Positions 1 through 7,972 of a stretch of DNA of 64,000 nucleotides are shown here, piece by piece. Source of the DNA: Pseudomonas sp. CCC3.1 (GTDB taxonomy: Bacteria; Pseudomonadota; Gammaproteobacteria; Pseudomonadales; Pseudomonadaceae); assembly GCF_034347405.1 (NCBI RefSeq), contig NZ_CP133778.1, positions 1,550,001 through 1,614,000 of the forward strand, in the 5' to 3' direction. Numbering within the stretch: position 1 is the first letter of the stretch; each line of letters opens with the position of its first letter. The notes under the pieces were generated by a model. That model had not been told where the DNA came from. It ran no database searches and saw nothing but the letters and a program-made list of their open reading frames with translations. Made by a program: the position numbers and the translations under genes.

Positions 1-64
1 CTAAGGGAGCAGAGTCGCTACAAAAGGTAACATCGCTTCGAGTGCTTGCGTAAAGCTTAGGGGG

Positions 65-598
65 TCAAACCAGTGAAGAGGCTGCCCTTGCTGCCTGGTC
101 ATACGTGCCAGACATTTCTCTCAACGTCCGGGCTGTCGAGCTGAGTTTTTCGACCAGGTTTTGATCGATGCTCGGCACCAGGCATTTGGTGCGCACAGTC
201 ACATACCGCTCTACCAGCGCGAGCCCTTTTTTCGTCGGGCTGTAGAACACTTCCTTGCCTATCTTTTTAGAGCCGATCAGTTGACTCCCCGATAGCTTGC
301 GCAGGGAGTAAGAGACGATGTGAGTGTCTGCAAAATTCAAGGTAAAACAGATGTCGGCCAGCTTCTTCTGTTTGCCGCGGTGGCAGATATGATTCAGCAC
401 CATGATGTCGACCATGCCCAGGTCAGGTGCTCCGGCCGCGCTCATGCAGGAGGTGGCCCACCTTGAAAACGCGTTCCACGTCAGGATCATGCCGAACTCA
501 AACTCCGATGCCGGCACTTGGCCTTCTACGACCAAGTGGGCAGACGCGACCAAGGGGCCGTTGAGGTCGGATTCAAGCTGAGAAAGCGTGTCGGACAT
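65..598 (-). CDS. Winged-helix (MarR-like) transcriptional regulator
   Basis: A 177-residue cytoplasmic DNA-binding protein. The middle (about residues 60-130) reads as a winged helix: a helix ending in LNHICHRG, a recognition-helix-like stretch THIVSYSLRKLSGSQL, and a wing ending in the YSPTKKGLAL pattern typical of MarR-type folds. The start is well supported: the minus strand has AGGAGGAAAT-like spacing (ACGGAGGAAAT) just before the ATG. It is transcribed away from the aldolase/dehydrogenase operon that begins at 951, so it probably controls that operon and itself from the shared 352-bp gap. The ligand is unknown. Family assignment is from fold-like patterns, not from a search. Confidence 0.7.
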   Translation of the reverse strand: MSDTLSQLESDLNGPLVASAHLVVEGQVPASEFEFGMILTWNAFSRWATSCMSAAGAPDLGMVDIMVLNHICHRGKQKKLADICFTLNFADTHIVSYSLRKLSGSQLIGSKKIGKEVFYSPTKKGLALVERYVTVRTKCLVPSIDQNLVEKLSSTARTLREMSGTYDQAARAASSLV

Positions 599-950
599 AT
601 TTCCTCCGTAATGACAAAGACCCTAAAAGAGCCAGCGGTTCACGCGGCAATCTACCATAGCTGTCTGCGCACATGCGTCGCGGGGCGGCAGGTTCGGGCG
701 GCAGCGGGGGTGGGTCGATCTGCTGCGAGATGCCCTTTCAGTGGTCTGGCAAGCCTCTGATTCATCACTTTTTTCGAACATTTTGGCCTTCTTTAATTCG
801 CTTTTTACAGGCTTGGCCTTCTCCTAAAGTGACGTCAATCCGCAGGTGATGCCACTGCCAACCCTTTGGCCTGAAGGCGGTAGGCATCCATACCTGTACC
901 CACGGCTGGCGCATCGCCGACCGCTCACCACGTCAAGATGGAAAACAATA
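599..950. promoter_or_regulatory. Divergent regulatory gap with a 10-bp direct repeat
   Basis: This 352-bp stretch separates the minus-strand regulator from the plus-strand aldolase operon and holds no convincing gene. It contains two copies of TTGGCCTTCT, at 783-792 and 813-822, exactly 30 bp apart (about three helical turns), in an AT-richer part upstream of the aldolase. That makes them candidate operator half-sites for the divergent regulator; this is inference. Confidence 0.4.
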
Positions 951-1619
951 ATGATCGGACTTCGAATCGTCCCTCGCACACGTCAAGTCAGCGCAGCACT
1001 GGTCGACAGTTTTCGCTCGGTCCCGGTCGCCAATGTCAGTGACTGCATGGGGCGAATGACTGCTGGCGGTACTCAGTTGCGTCCGTATCACAAAAGCGGT
1101 GTGCTCGCGGGGCCTGCATTCACGGTCAAAGCTCGTCCGGGTGACAACCTGATGATCCACAAGGCGTTGCATCTGGCACAACCCGGCGACGTCATTGTGG
1201 TGGACGGGGGCGGCGACCTGACGAACGCGCTGATGGGCGAGTTGATGGTGGCAACGGCCATCAAGCGCGGCCTTGGCGGCATCGTGCTCAATGGCGCCAT
1301 TCGCGACATCGATGCGATTCAGGCTGGCTCCTTTCCGGTGTATGCCGCCGGGATCACCCACCGCGGCCCGTACAAGGACGGGCCTGGCGAAATCAACGTG
1401 CCGATCGCTATCAGCGGCATGGTGATCAATCCGGGTGACCTGATACTCGGCGATGCTGACGGCTTGCTGTGCGTGCCGTTTGAAGCCGCGGAGCAGATCC
1501 TCGACGCCGCGCTGGGCAAGTGCGCAGCGGAGAAGGTGACCGTCAAAGAAATCGAAGAAGACCGGCTTGATATCACCTGGATTGACGCACAGTTGGCACG
1601 CCTGGGTTACAAAGCATGA
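951..1619 (+). CDS. RraA-family aldolase (4-hydroxy-4-methyl-2-oxoglutarate / 4-carboxy-4-hydroxy-2-oxoadipate aldolase type)
   Basis: A 222-residue protein of the RraA/HMG aldolase superfamily. Seen directly: the metal and substrate-binding core GELMVATAIKRGLGG followed by NGAIRDID, where Arg and Asp are the substrate- and Mg-binding residues in class II pyruvate aldolases of this family, and the usual GDLILGDADGLLCVP segment. Such enzymes split gamma-hydroxy-alpha-keto acids to pyruvate plus a keto acid. The ATG at 951 was chosen because the family normally starts close to this point; an upstream start at 846 would add a 35-residue extension of no recognisable character. It overlaps the next gene (ATGA), so the two are translationally coupled. 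A second family member, galC, lies at 38715, so this copy probably serves a different substrate. Confidence 0.8.
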   Translation: MIGLRIVPRTRQVSAALVDSFRSVPVANVSDCMGRMTAGGTQLRPYHKSGVLAGPAFTVKARPGDNLMIHKALHLAQPGDVIVVDGGGDLTNALMGELMVATAIKRGLGGIVLNGAIRDIDAIQAGSFPVYAAGITHRGPYKDGPGEINVPIAISGMVINPGDLILGDADGLLCVPFEAAEQILDAALGKCAAEKVTVKEIEEDRLDITWIDAQLARLGYKA

Positions 1620-2566
1620 AGATCGTCATTCTTGACCGAGACACGCTATCGCCGCAGACCGTGCTGCGGGCACCGTCCTTTCGGCATGAAATCCAGTCCT
1701 ATGGGCGCACCACACCCGAACAAGTGGCTGAGCGGATCGCCGATGCCGATATTGTTGTGCTCAACAAGGTGAAACTGACGCGTGACGTGATCGAGTCTGC
1801 GAAGAAGCTTCGCCTTGTGGCTATTGCCGCAACGGGCACCGATAACGTCGACATTGCGGCGTGCAAGGCACGCGGCATCGTTGTCAGCAATATCCGCAAC
1901 TACGCCGTCAACACAGTGCCAGAGCACACCTTTGCCCTGATCTTTGCCCTGCGCCGGAGTATTTGTGCGTACCGTGAAGCCGTAAGGGCGGGTCGATGGC
2001 AAGAGGCGCAACAGTTCTGCTTCTTCGACTACCCCATCAAAGACCTGGCCGGTTCCACCATTGGCATCATCGGTGATGGGGTGCTGGGCCAGGCCGTCGC
2101 CAACATGGCTCGCGGGCTCGGTATGCGGGTGATTTTTGCAGGTTATAAAGGCCATTCCGGGCTCGGCTCGTTGTATGTGCCGTTTGAGCAGACCCTGGCT
2201 GAAGCCGACATCTTGACCTTGCACTGCCCGCTGTTGCCGGAAACCCGCAACATGATCGGTGCAGCGGAGTTTGCGCTGATGCGCCGCAAGCCTTTGCTGA
2301 TCAACACCGCGCGCGGTGGACTGGTCGACGAGAGTGCAGTCGGACCGGCGCTGGAGGCCGGGCAGATTTCTGGCGCAGGTTTTGATGTGGTGATGACCGA
2401 GCCGCCTGCGCTGGATCATCCATTCATGCAGCTCGTTGATCGTCCCAACTTTATTCTCACGCCTCATGTGGCGTGGGCGAGTGATGAAGCCGTGCAAGGG
2501 TTGGCAGATCAATTGATCGATAACATTGAAGCCTTTGTGCGTGACGAGCCAAGAAACGTCGTTTAA
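1616..2566 (+). CDS. D-2-hydroxyacid dehydrogenase (NAD(P)-dependent)
   Basis: A 316-residue dehydrogenase of the D-isomer-specific 2-hydroxyacid family (glycerate/hydroxypyruvate reductase type). The split catalytic domain is followed by a Rossmann segment starting at GIIGDGVLGQAVA, and the catalytic triad is visible as Arg in NTARGGLVDE, Glu in DVVMTEPP and His in TPHVAWAS. The glycine motif reads GDGVLG rather than the commoner GxGxxG with Gly-Arg/Asn. The start codon overlaps the stop of the aldolase gene by 4 bp, which suggests a shared pathway, for example reduction of an alpha-keto acid released by the aldolase or oxidation of its precursor. The substrate cannot be named from sequence alone. 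Confidence 0.85.
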   Translation: MKIVILDRDTLSPQTVLRAPSFRHEIQSYGRTTPEQVAERIADADIVVLNKVKLTRDVIESAKKLRLVAIAATGTDNVDIAACKARGIVVSNIRNYAVNTVPEHTFALIFALRRSICAYREAVRAGRWQEAQQFCFFDYPIKDLAGSTIGIIGDGVLGQAVANMARGLGMRVIFAGYKGHSGLGSLYVPFEQTLAEADILTLHCPLLPETRNMIGAAEFALMRRKPLLINTARGGLVDESAVGPALEAGQISGAGFDVVMTEPPALDHPFMQLVDRPNFILTPHVAWASDEAVQGLADQLIDNIEAFVRDEPRNVV

Positions 2567-2637
2567 AAACCATCGTTGAGATACAGACGTGTTTGACGCC
2601 GAGTTGGCCATTCAACGCTGACAAGGATCTGTACTTA

Positions 2638-2703
2638 ATGTTAGAACCCACATCAACCTTGAATAAGCAGGTTGTGTTTGAAATTCTGGAAGGCGCCCAA
2701 TGA
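2638..2703 (+). CDS. Possible 21-residue leader/remnant ORF coupled to the VOC gene
   Basis: A short frame starts at an ATG with an AAGGA sequence 11 bp upstream, and its TGA stop overlaps the ATG of the following VOC gene (ATGA). The predicted peptide (MLEPTSTLNKQ... ending EILEGAQ) matches nothing I recognise. It could be a leader allowing translational coupling, or the residue of a larger lost gene. Coding status is uncertain. Confidence 0.3.
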   Translation: MLEPTSTLNKQVVFEILEGAQ

Positions 2704-3077
2704 TTAAACACCTTGATCACTTAGTTCTGACCACCGTTGATGTCGCGGCTTGCAAAGACTTTTATATGCGTGTGCTCGGTATGCAATTCGTGCCGTCTGC
2801 GGGAGGGCGGATGGCATTCCACTATGGCAATCAGAAGATCAATGTCCACGTGCGCGGGCATGAGTTCGAACCCAAGGCTCACTTGCCAGTCTCGGGGGCG
2901 CTCGATCTGTGTTTTATCGCAACCATAAGCCTGGATGAGGTCATCGCTCACCTTGAAGCAGAGAGTTGGCCGATCCTTCTGGGGCCTGTACCGCGGACTG
3001 GCGCAACTGGCCCTATTCGTTCTGTCTACCTTCGGGACCCGGACTTGAACTTGATCGAGATCTGCGAACTGTGCTGA
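2700..3077 (+). CDS. VOC-family (glyoxalase/dioxygenase-like) protein
   Basis: A 125-residue single-module vicinal oxygen chelate protein. It opens with IKHLDHLVLTTVDVAACKDFYMRVLGM, the classic first beta-alpha-beta unit with a metal-ligand His, and ends with SVYLRDPDLNLIEICEL, which holds the C-terminal metal-ligand Glu. A second His lies in NVHVRGHEF. Proteins of this short type are often called virulence proteins or lactoylglutathione lyase-like; the true substrate is unknown. It follows the dehydrogenase by 133 bp on the same strand and ends just before a terminator, so it may be the last gene of the 951-3077 transcript. Confidence 0.75.
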   Translation: MIKHLDHLVLTTVDVAACKDFYMRVLGMQFVPSAGGRMAFHYGNQKINVHVRGHEFEPKAHLPVSGALDLCFIATISLDEVIAHLEAESWPILLGPVPRTGATGPIRSVYLRDPDLNLIEICELC

Positions 3078-3171
3078 TCCGAGCTTGCTAAAAAATAGAG
3101 GCCACAGCAGGGCTCTAGCCATAGGTCATAGGTTAGAACCCAGAACGCTGCGCCCTATGCAACACCAAAAC

Positions 3172-3205
3172 AGCCGGTTTATCCTCAGGATTGACCGGCT
3201 TTTTT
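3172..3205 (+). terminator. Rho-independent terminator after the VOC gene
   Basis: AGCCGGT pairs with ACCGGCT, and an inner ATCC/GGAT stem around TCA extends the hairpin; a run of six T follows. It ends only 24 bp before the LysR start codon, so the lysR promoter must be upstream of or inside it. Confidence 0.8.
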
Positions 3206-3229
3206 GCGTCTGCCATTAGAGTAAACACC

Positions 3230-4129
3230 ATGTCATTACGTGCGCTTCACACCTTGATCGCTATCGCCCAGCACGGCTCGTTTGTGCGAGCTGCCCAGGC
3301 GGTTCATCTCACGCAATCTGCCGTCAGCCTGCATATCAAGTCGCTTGAAGAGGCGTTCAATGCGTCGTTGTTCGATCGATCGCGTCGACTGCCCGTATTG
3401 ACAGACGCAGGCCACCTGGCCGTAGAGCGGGCGCGTGAGATCGTTGCACTCTATGAGGGTATAGCTTCTGAAATTGGCGGGGATAACGAGCTGCGCGGCA
3501 GGTTGAGGATTGGAGCCATCCATACGGCACTGGCCAAAGCCTTGCCTCCGGCGCTGGCCACGTTAGCGGCCGAGCATCCTCATCTGCGTATTAACGTGTC
3601 GTCGGGCATGTCTGCTGAATTGGCCACGCGGGTGGAGGCGGGCGATCTGGATGTTGCGATCACCACAGAGCCTGTGAAGCCGCACCCTTATGGCCTGGTC
3701 AGCACACCGCTTTACGAAGAAGGTTTTTGGATCATCGCACCGGGCTCGTTTGTGGGGCAGGATTGGCGGCAGTTGCTTCAAGAACAACCCTTCATCCGTT
3801 TTGATCGTCGGGCCTGGGCCGGGCGCACCATCGAACAAGAACTGAGGCGAATGCGACTGCGGGTGCAGACCAGCATGGAACTGGACAGTCAGGATGCCAT
3901 CATCCAGATGGTCAGCAGCGGGTTGGGCGTCTCGGTCATTCCGCTCTCCAGCCACAGCCTCCAACACCTGAATCATCTCTACGTTCAGCCATTCGGGTTG
4001 CCGCAAAAGACCCGCCGTGTTGTCTTGCTGGAGCGTGAAGACCGCCCACTGGCAAGGCCGGCAGCAGCCCTCGCGAAGGCGGTACAGCACCATGCGCCTG
4101 CCTGGCGACCTATGAGCCAGACTTGTTGA
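3230..4129 (+). CDS. LysR-family transcriptional regulator
   Basis: A 299-residue LysR regulator. The N-terminal winged helix-turn-helix is clear (LRALHTLIAIAQHGSFVRAAQAVHLTQSAVSLHIKSLEEAF), followed by a periplasmic-binding-protein-like effector domain from about residue 90 (GRLRIGAIHTALAKALPPAL). The ATG at 3230 places the MSLRALHTLIAIA start in the usual position for the family; an earlier alternative at 3191 would begin inside the terminator hairpin. The downstream neighbour is an AEC transporter 148 bp away on the same strand, a likely target. The inducer is unknown. Confidence 0.88.
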   Translation: MSLRALHTLIAIAQHGSFVRAAQAVHLTQSAVSLHIKSLEEAFNASLFDRSRRLPVLTDAGHLAVERAREIVALYEGIASEIGGDNELRGRLRIGAIHTALAKALPPALATLAAEHPHLRINVSSGMSAELATRVEAGDLDVAITTEPVKPHPYGLVSTPLYEEGFWIIAPGSFVGQDWRQLLQEQPFIRFDRRAWAGRTIEQELRRMRLRVQTSMELDSQDAIIQMVSSGLGVSVIPLSSHSLQHLNHLYVQPFGLPQKTRRVVLLEREDRPLARPAAALAKAVQHHAPAWRPMSQTC

Positions 4130-4277
4130 TGGCTGAATATTAAGTCGTTTTTATTTTAGGCTTCAGGTTCTTATCGTAGTGCTCATCCACATCGGTCCCG
4201 GAGAGCACCATGCACCGTTCCAGCACGCAAGCCTGCGCCTTTTTGATGAGGGTCAAACACGCCGCTGAGGCATTTTT

Positions 4278-5204
4278 ATGACCGGTGCACTGTTGCTTGC
4301 GCTGGCGCCTATCGCTTTGCTCATCGCCATCGGCACCTGGCTTAATCGCAGTCGCTTTCTGGCAGACACGTTTTGGGCTCAGGCAGAGCGTTTAGGCTAT
4401 TACGTTCTTCTGCCCGCACTGTTTTTGCATGGGCTGGCGACTGCCAAGCTGGACGGTGTACCCGTCCAGGGGATGATTCTAGTGCTCGTAGTGTCGACGG
4501 TTTCGGTCGCCGTGTTGCTGGTCGCGAGCCGTCCGATGCTCAAGGGCAACGATGCTGCGTTCACGTCTGTGTTTCAGGGTGGCGTGCGCTTTAACAATTA
4601 CGTAGGCGTCTCGATAGTGGCAGGCCTGTTCGGCGCCCAAGGCATCGCACTGGCGGCCGTGGCCAACGCGGCTATCGTGCCGACAGTCAATATTTTGTGT
4701 GTACTGGTGTTCGCGCGATACGGCGCAGGCGCAAGAATGTCGCTGGGCAAAATTGCCAGGCAGTTGGCACTTAATCCGCTGGTGCTTGCCTGTTTCGGCG
4801 GGATAGTGCTTCAGGTCCTTGGACTTGGGCTCCCCGTGGTGATTGAGCCGGTGATCAAGGCGCTGGGGCAGGCGTCGCTCCCGCTGGGGCTGCTCTGCGT
4901 AGGGGCTGCCCTTGAACCGGGTGCCGTGCGTAGCTGGATTCGACCGGTAGCGTGCTCATCGCTGGTCAAATTTTTGATCATGCCACTGGTAACGCTGAGT
5001 GCTTGCCATGTGTTTGGACTGGACGGCAAAGCCGCCATCGCCGCCGTTCTTTTTCAGGCACTGCCGACCGCTTCGTCGTCTTACATCATGGCGCGGCAAT
5101 TGGGCGGCGATGCACCCCTGATGGCGGGGATAGTTGCCAGCCAGACCTTGCTTGCAGCCGTGACATTGCCCATTGCTGCGCTTGTCCTGATTCCTTGGAT
5201 TTGA
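4278..5204 (+). CDS. AEC-family transporter (auxin efflux carrier-like permease)
   Basis: A 308-residue hydrophobic protein with about ten predicted membrane segments, in two groups of five separated by a short polar part near residue 155. The start LLLALAPIALLIAIGTWLNRSRFL, the NNYVGVSIVAGLFGAQGIALAAVANA stretch and the C-terminal FQALPTASSSYIMARQLGGD with MAGIVASQTLLAA are typical of bacterial AEC permeases (PF03547), which usually move small carboxylates such as malate or malonate. Its place after the LysR gene suggests substrate-induced expression. Whether it imports or exports cannot be told from sequence. Confidence 0.88.
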   Translation: MTGALLLALAPIALLIAIGTWLNRSRFLADTFWAQAERLGYYVLLPALFLHGLATAKLDGVPVQGMILVLVVSTVSVAVLLVASRPMLKGNDAAFTSVFQGGVRFNNYVGVSIVAGLFGAQGIALAAVANAAIVPTVNILCVLVFARYGAGARMSLGKIARQLALNPLVLACFGGIVLQVLGLGLPVVIEPVIKALGQASLPLGLLCVGAALEPGAVRSWIRPVACSSLVKFLIMPLVTLSACHVFGLDGKAAIAAVLFQALPTASSSYIMARQLGGDAPLMAGIVASQTLLAAVTLPIAALVLIPWI

Positions 5205-5363
5205 TGTTCAGACGCTCTGCTCAGGGCGTTTCATTGATTGTGCTGATGATGACTATCGAAAGGCTCGCCTGTTTAATCGCTAAAACTGCCTCCTATAATC
5301 GCCTCTGATTTCTTCTCGCCTTTCGCCTGTTTTCAGGCAGCACCCACTCTGGAATCCTACACA

Positions 5364-6590
5364 ATGCCAAGCGCCAGCCAGGCCCCTAGCGGCCTGCCCG
5401 AACATAATCAACAGAGTGTCAAACAGCAGTGGCTGGCGATTCTCTCGGTGGCCGTGGGGGCCTTCGCCCTGGTGACCAGTGAGTTTCTCCCGGTGGGCGT
5501 ACTCAACGACATCGCCAGCGACCTCTGCATCAGTGCCGGCCACGCCGGGCTCATGGTGACACTGCCCGGCATCATGGCCGCTCTCGCTGCGCCTGTGCTG
5601 TCTGTCGGCATTGGCACCATGGACCGCCGCTATCTGCTGATCGGCCTGACGCTGATAATGATCATCGCCAACCTGGTCGTGTCCTACGCCAGCGACTTTG
5701 ACTTGCTGCTGTTCGGCCGCGTATTGCTGGGCATCAGCATCGGTGGTTTCTGGGCGACGGCCATCGCCCTCAGCGGTCGCCTGGCCCCCAAAGGGGTAGG
5801 TGTTGCCCAGGCCACCTCGATCATCATGGTCGGTGTGACCTTGGCCACCGTGCTGGGCGTGCCCGTGGGCACGTGGCTCAGTGGCTTGATGGGCTGGCGC
5901 ATGACCTTTCTGGTCACCGCGCTGGTAGGCGTGCCGGTGCTGCTGGCGCAGATCTTCTTGCTCCCGCGCCTCACCCCACAAAAAGCCATTCGCATCAGTG
6001 ACCTGCCAGCCTTGTTTATCAACCCGCAATCGCGCGTCGGGTTGATCGCTGTCTTGCTGATTGGCCTGGCGCACTTTGCCGCGTACACCTATGTCGCCCC
6101 TTTCTTCAAAAACAGTTCCGGTTTTGACGGGCCGACGATTGGCTCCTTGCTGCTGCTCTATGGCGTAGCCGGAGTCATGGGCAATATTTTTGCCGGCTTT
6201 GCCGCCAACCGCAGTGTTCGTTACACCCTGTTGCTGGTCGCACTGATGATCGGCACCAGCACGGCGTTGTTTCCCTACTACGCCACCAGCATGACCGGCG
6301 CAGTGATGTTGATCGCCCTGTGGGGTTTCGCCTTCGGCGCCTTCCCGGCCTGCGCCAGTATTTGGATGTTTGTCGTCGCGCCCAAAGATGTCGAGCGCGG
6401 TATGCCGCTGTTCGTTGCCTTGTTCCAGGTGATCATTGCTCTGGGCTCGTTCTTCGGCGGGCAGATCGTCGACCGGATGGGCAGCTCGGCGTTGCTGAGT
6501 CTGGCAACGGTTCTGGTGGGGTGCGGTTTTATGACGGTGCTTGTGCTGGGGCGTAAGGTCACTAATAACCTGGCGGCTGAGCCCGCTTGA
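5364..6590 (+). CDS. MFS efflux transporter, DHA1 family
   Basis: A 408-residue major facilitator with twelve predicted membrane segments. The start is QQWLAILSVAVGAFALVTSEFLPVGVLNDIASDLCISAGHAGLMVTLPGIMAALAAPV, the pattern of the sugar/drug/purine-nucleoside exporters of the AraJ/NepI/PbuE type. The loop 2-3 motif is reduced (GTMDRRYLL), while the helix-5 motif (GVPVGTWLSGLMGWRMTF) is clear. This favours proton-driven efflux of small polar compounds. It stands alone between the AEC gene and a REP palindrome; the substrate is unknown. Confidence 0.85.
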   Translation: MPSASQAPSGLPEHNQQSVKQQWLAILSVAVGAFALVTSEFLPVGVLNDIASDLCISAGHAGLMVTLPGIMAALAAPVLSVGIGTMDRRYLLIGLTLIMIIANLVVSYASDFDLLLFGRVLLGISIGGFWATAIALSGRLAPKGVGVAQATSIIMVGVTLATVLGVPVGTWLSGLMGWRMTFLVTALVGVPVLLAQIFLLPRLTPQKAIRISDLPALFINPQSRVGLIAVLLIGLAHFAAYTYVAPFFKNSSGFDGPTIGSLLLLYGVAGVMGNIFAGFAANRSVRYTLLLVALMIGTSTALFPYYATSMTGAVMLIALWGFAFGAFPACASIWMFVVAPKDVERGMPLFVALFQVIIALGSFFGGQIVDRMGSSALLSLATVLVGCGFMTVLVLGRKVTNNLAAEPA

Positions 6591-6649
6591 CCCGAGCGAT
6601 GTAAAAAGCCTGTCAGTTAAGCGAATGCTGTTTCAAATGCAGCCAGAAA

Positions 6650-6719
6650 CCTGTGGGAGTCTGGCTTGCCAGCGATACGGGCGCGCCGACACACTCGCGG
6701 GCAAGCCCGCTCCCACAGG
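6650..6719. repeat. REP-type palindrome (TGTGGGAG class)
   Basis: A 70-bp imperfect inverted repeat whose ends are CCTGTGGGAG and CTCCCACAGG, with inner arms related to GGCTTGCC/GGGCAAGCC. It lies between the convergent MFS and nrsF genes. Another member of the same class is at 50948-51039. Confidence 0.8.
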
Positions 6720-6745
6720 GGTTATGTGTTTTAACCCCGTCCTGG

Positions 6746-7387
6746 CTACCAGCGCAGCCAGCGCGGTCCGAGCAGCGCCCCTATAACGGTGGGCACTAAC
6801 ATGCCCAACAAGTACCAGACGCCCCAAAACGGAACGTCCATTTCAGGGCAATGCACGCAATAAGCAAGGGTTGCCATGGCACCGGCCAGCAACCCGCCGC
6901 AAGCCCCGGCCAGCCTCAGGCGAGTGGGGGCCAAGCCGCGTAGCGCCCAGAAAACAGATATAAACCCCGGAATCGAGAGCAAGGTGATGTTCAGGGCACA
7001 CACACGCCAGGTCTTGCCGAGAATGACCGCGACGCGTGCATCCGGCACAGCGCCCATCAAGACGTAAATGGCCCCCGCCCAGATAGCGGCGACGGAGGCA
7101 AAGATCAGCAACGCTCCGCCGCCAGCCGTCACCCCAGGTCTGGCCAAGCGCGTCGCCACACACAGAGCGCCCACCATCAGACACAGCGGGAAGGCGATTT
7201 TGGCCCAGAAAATGGGCGTCGCTGCCACCGCAGAAAGGTCTGGACGAATGCCAAAAATGACCATTGCCAACACGGTCGAAGTCGCAAGACCGATCAGCAC
7301 CGCGATACAGAAACGCTTGGCGAGCGCATGCCGCTCGACCGGGCTGGCCCCTGACGCAAGCATGGAAATAAAATCATCGGTTTTCAT
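6746..7387 (-). CDS. nrsF: NrsF-type (DUF1109) membrane anti-sigma factor
   Basis: A 213-residue inner-membrane protein with six predicted membrane segments after a short cytoplasmic N-terminus (MKTDDFISMLASGASPVERH). This layout matches DUF1109/NrsF, the negative regulator of the Caulobacter ECF factor SigF, which holds the sigma factor at the membrane until metal stress. Cys130 (in KTWRVCALN) and Cys180 (in YCVHCPE) lie almost exactly where I recall two conserved, response-critical cysteines in Caulobacter NrsF. The start overlaps the end of the sigma gene by 4 bp, the usual sigma/anti-sigma coupling. A small regulator of the bufferin operon is the most likely role. Confidence 0.88.
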   Translation of the reverse strand: MKTDDFISMLASGASPVERHALAKRFCIAVLIGLATSTVLAMVIFGIRPDLSAVAATPIFWAKIAFPLCLMVGALCVATRLARPGVTAGGGALLIFASVAAIWAGAIYVLMGAVPDARVAVILGKTWRVCALNITLLSIPGFISVFWALRGLAPTRLRLAGACGGLLAGAMATLAYCVHCPEMDVPFWGVWYLLGMLVPTVIGALLGPRWLRW

Positions 7388-7956
7388 CGTTTACCTCTAA
7401 TTCTTTGCGCCAACGCTTTAAGTCCGCGATGGACGCCGATCTTTACCGCTGATTCGGACAGTCCCGTTATCTGCGCGGTTTCAGTGACGGACAAGCCTTC
7501 AAGCTTCACATGGACGATGGGCAGGCGTTGGCGCTCGGGTAGTTGCTCCAGCAATTTGCCTAGGTCGCGATGGGCTTGTGCGGGTTCCAGACAGGGCTGC
7601 GCAAACAGTTCAGCGACGTCGTCCAGTGAGTCGTTTAACACCTCATGCCGCGACCTGCCTCGCCAATAGTCCGTGAGTTTGTAGCGCGCAATGGCAAACA
7701 CCCAGGCAGTCAGTGGCTGATCCGTGCGGTACGTCAGGCGCCCGTTGTGGATCGCCAGCAAAACCTCTTGCAGCAAATCCTCGGCTTCACCGGGTTGGCG
7801 ATGGAGTTTGGCGCGCAAGAAACCGCGCAGATGACCGCTCAACTCCGACAGAAATGCACGATAGGACGGCTCGTCACCTTTTAAACCGGCGAGGAACAGG
7901 TTCTGAAGATGGATCTCTCGCCTGCGCAAAGCGTCGCTATCTGTAGTTCGTTGCAT
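7384..7956 (-). CDS. sigF: ECF sigma factor, SigF type
   Basis: A 190-residue sigma-70 family factor with region 2 (LLQEVLLAIHNGRLTYRTDQPLTAWVFAIARYKLTDYWR) and region 4 (LPERQRLPIVHVKLEGLSVTETAQITGLSESAVKIGVHRGLKAL) only. It is cotranscribed with its membrane anti-sigma gene and sits back-to-back with the bufferin operon, the arrangement of SigF/NrsF in Caulobacter, where it answers heavy-metal stress. The first ATG (7956) is uncertain: a SigF-like promoter on this strand (7943-7972) has its -10 element within codons 2-4, so a transcript from it would start inside this reading frame. A downstream start such as the TTG at 7929 would then be needed. Confidence 0.87.
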   Translation of the reverse strand: MQRTTDSDALRRREIHLQNLFLAGLKGDEPSYRAFLSELSGHLRGFLRAKLHRQPGEAEDLLQEVLLAIHNGRLTYRTDQPLTAWVFAIARYKLTDYWRGRSRHEVLNDSLDDVAELFAQPCLEPAQAHRDLGKLLEQLPERQRLPIVHVKLEGLSVTETAQITGLSESAVKIGVHRGLKALAQRIRGKR

Positions 7957-7972
7957 CGTTCGCTCTGGTTAC
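7943..7972 (-). promoter_or_regulatory. SigF-type ECF promoter facing sigF-nrsF
   Basis: On the minus strand GTAACC (7972-7967) is followed by exactly 16 bp and then CGAACTAC (7950-7943). The same GTAACC-N16-CGAACTAC occurs on the plus strand before bufA1. I recall GTAACC-N16-CGAA as the SigF promoter consensus in Caulobacter. This implies autoregulation. The -10 part overlaps the start of the sigF reading frame. Confidence 0.75.

Noticed and set aside
518..760. An 80-codon plus-strand frame at the start of the regulatory gap
   Set aside because: It overlaps the 5' end of the winged-helix gene on the other strand, has no ribosome site, and gives a low-complexity translation.
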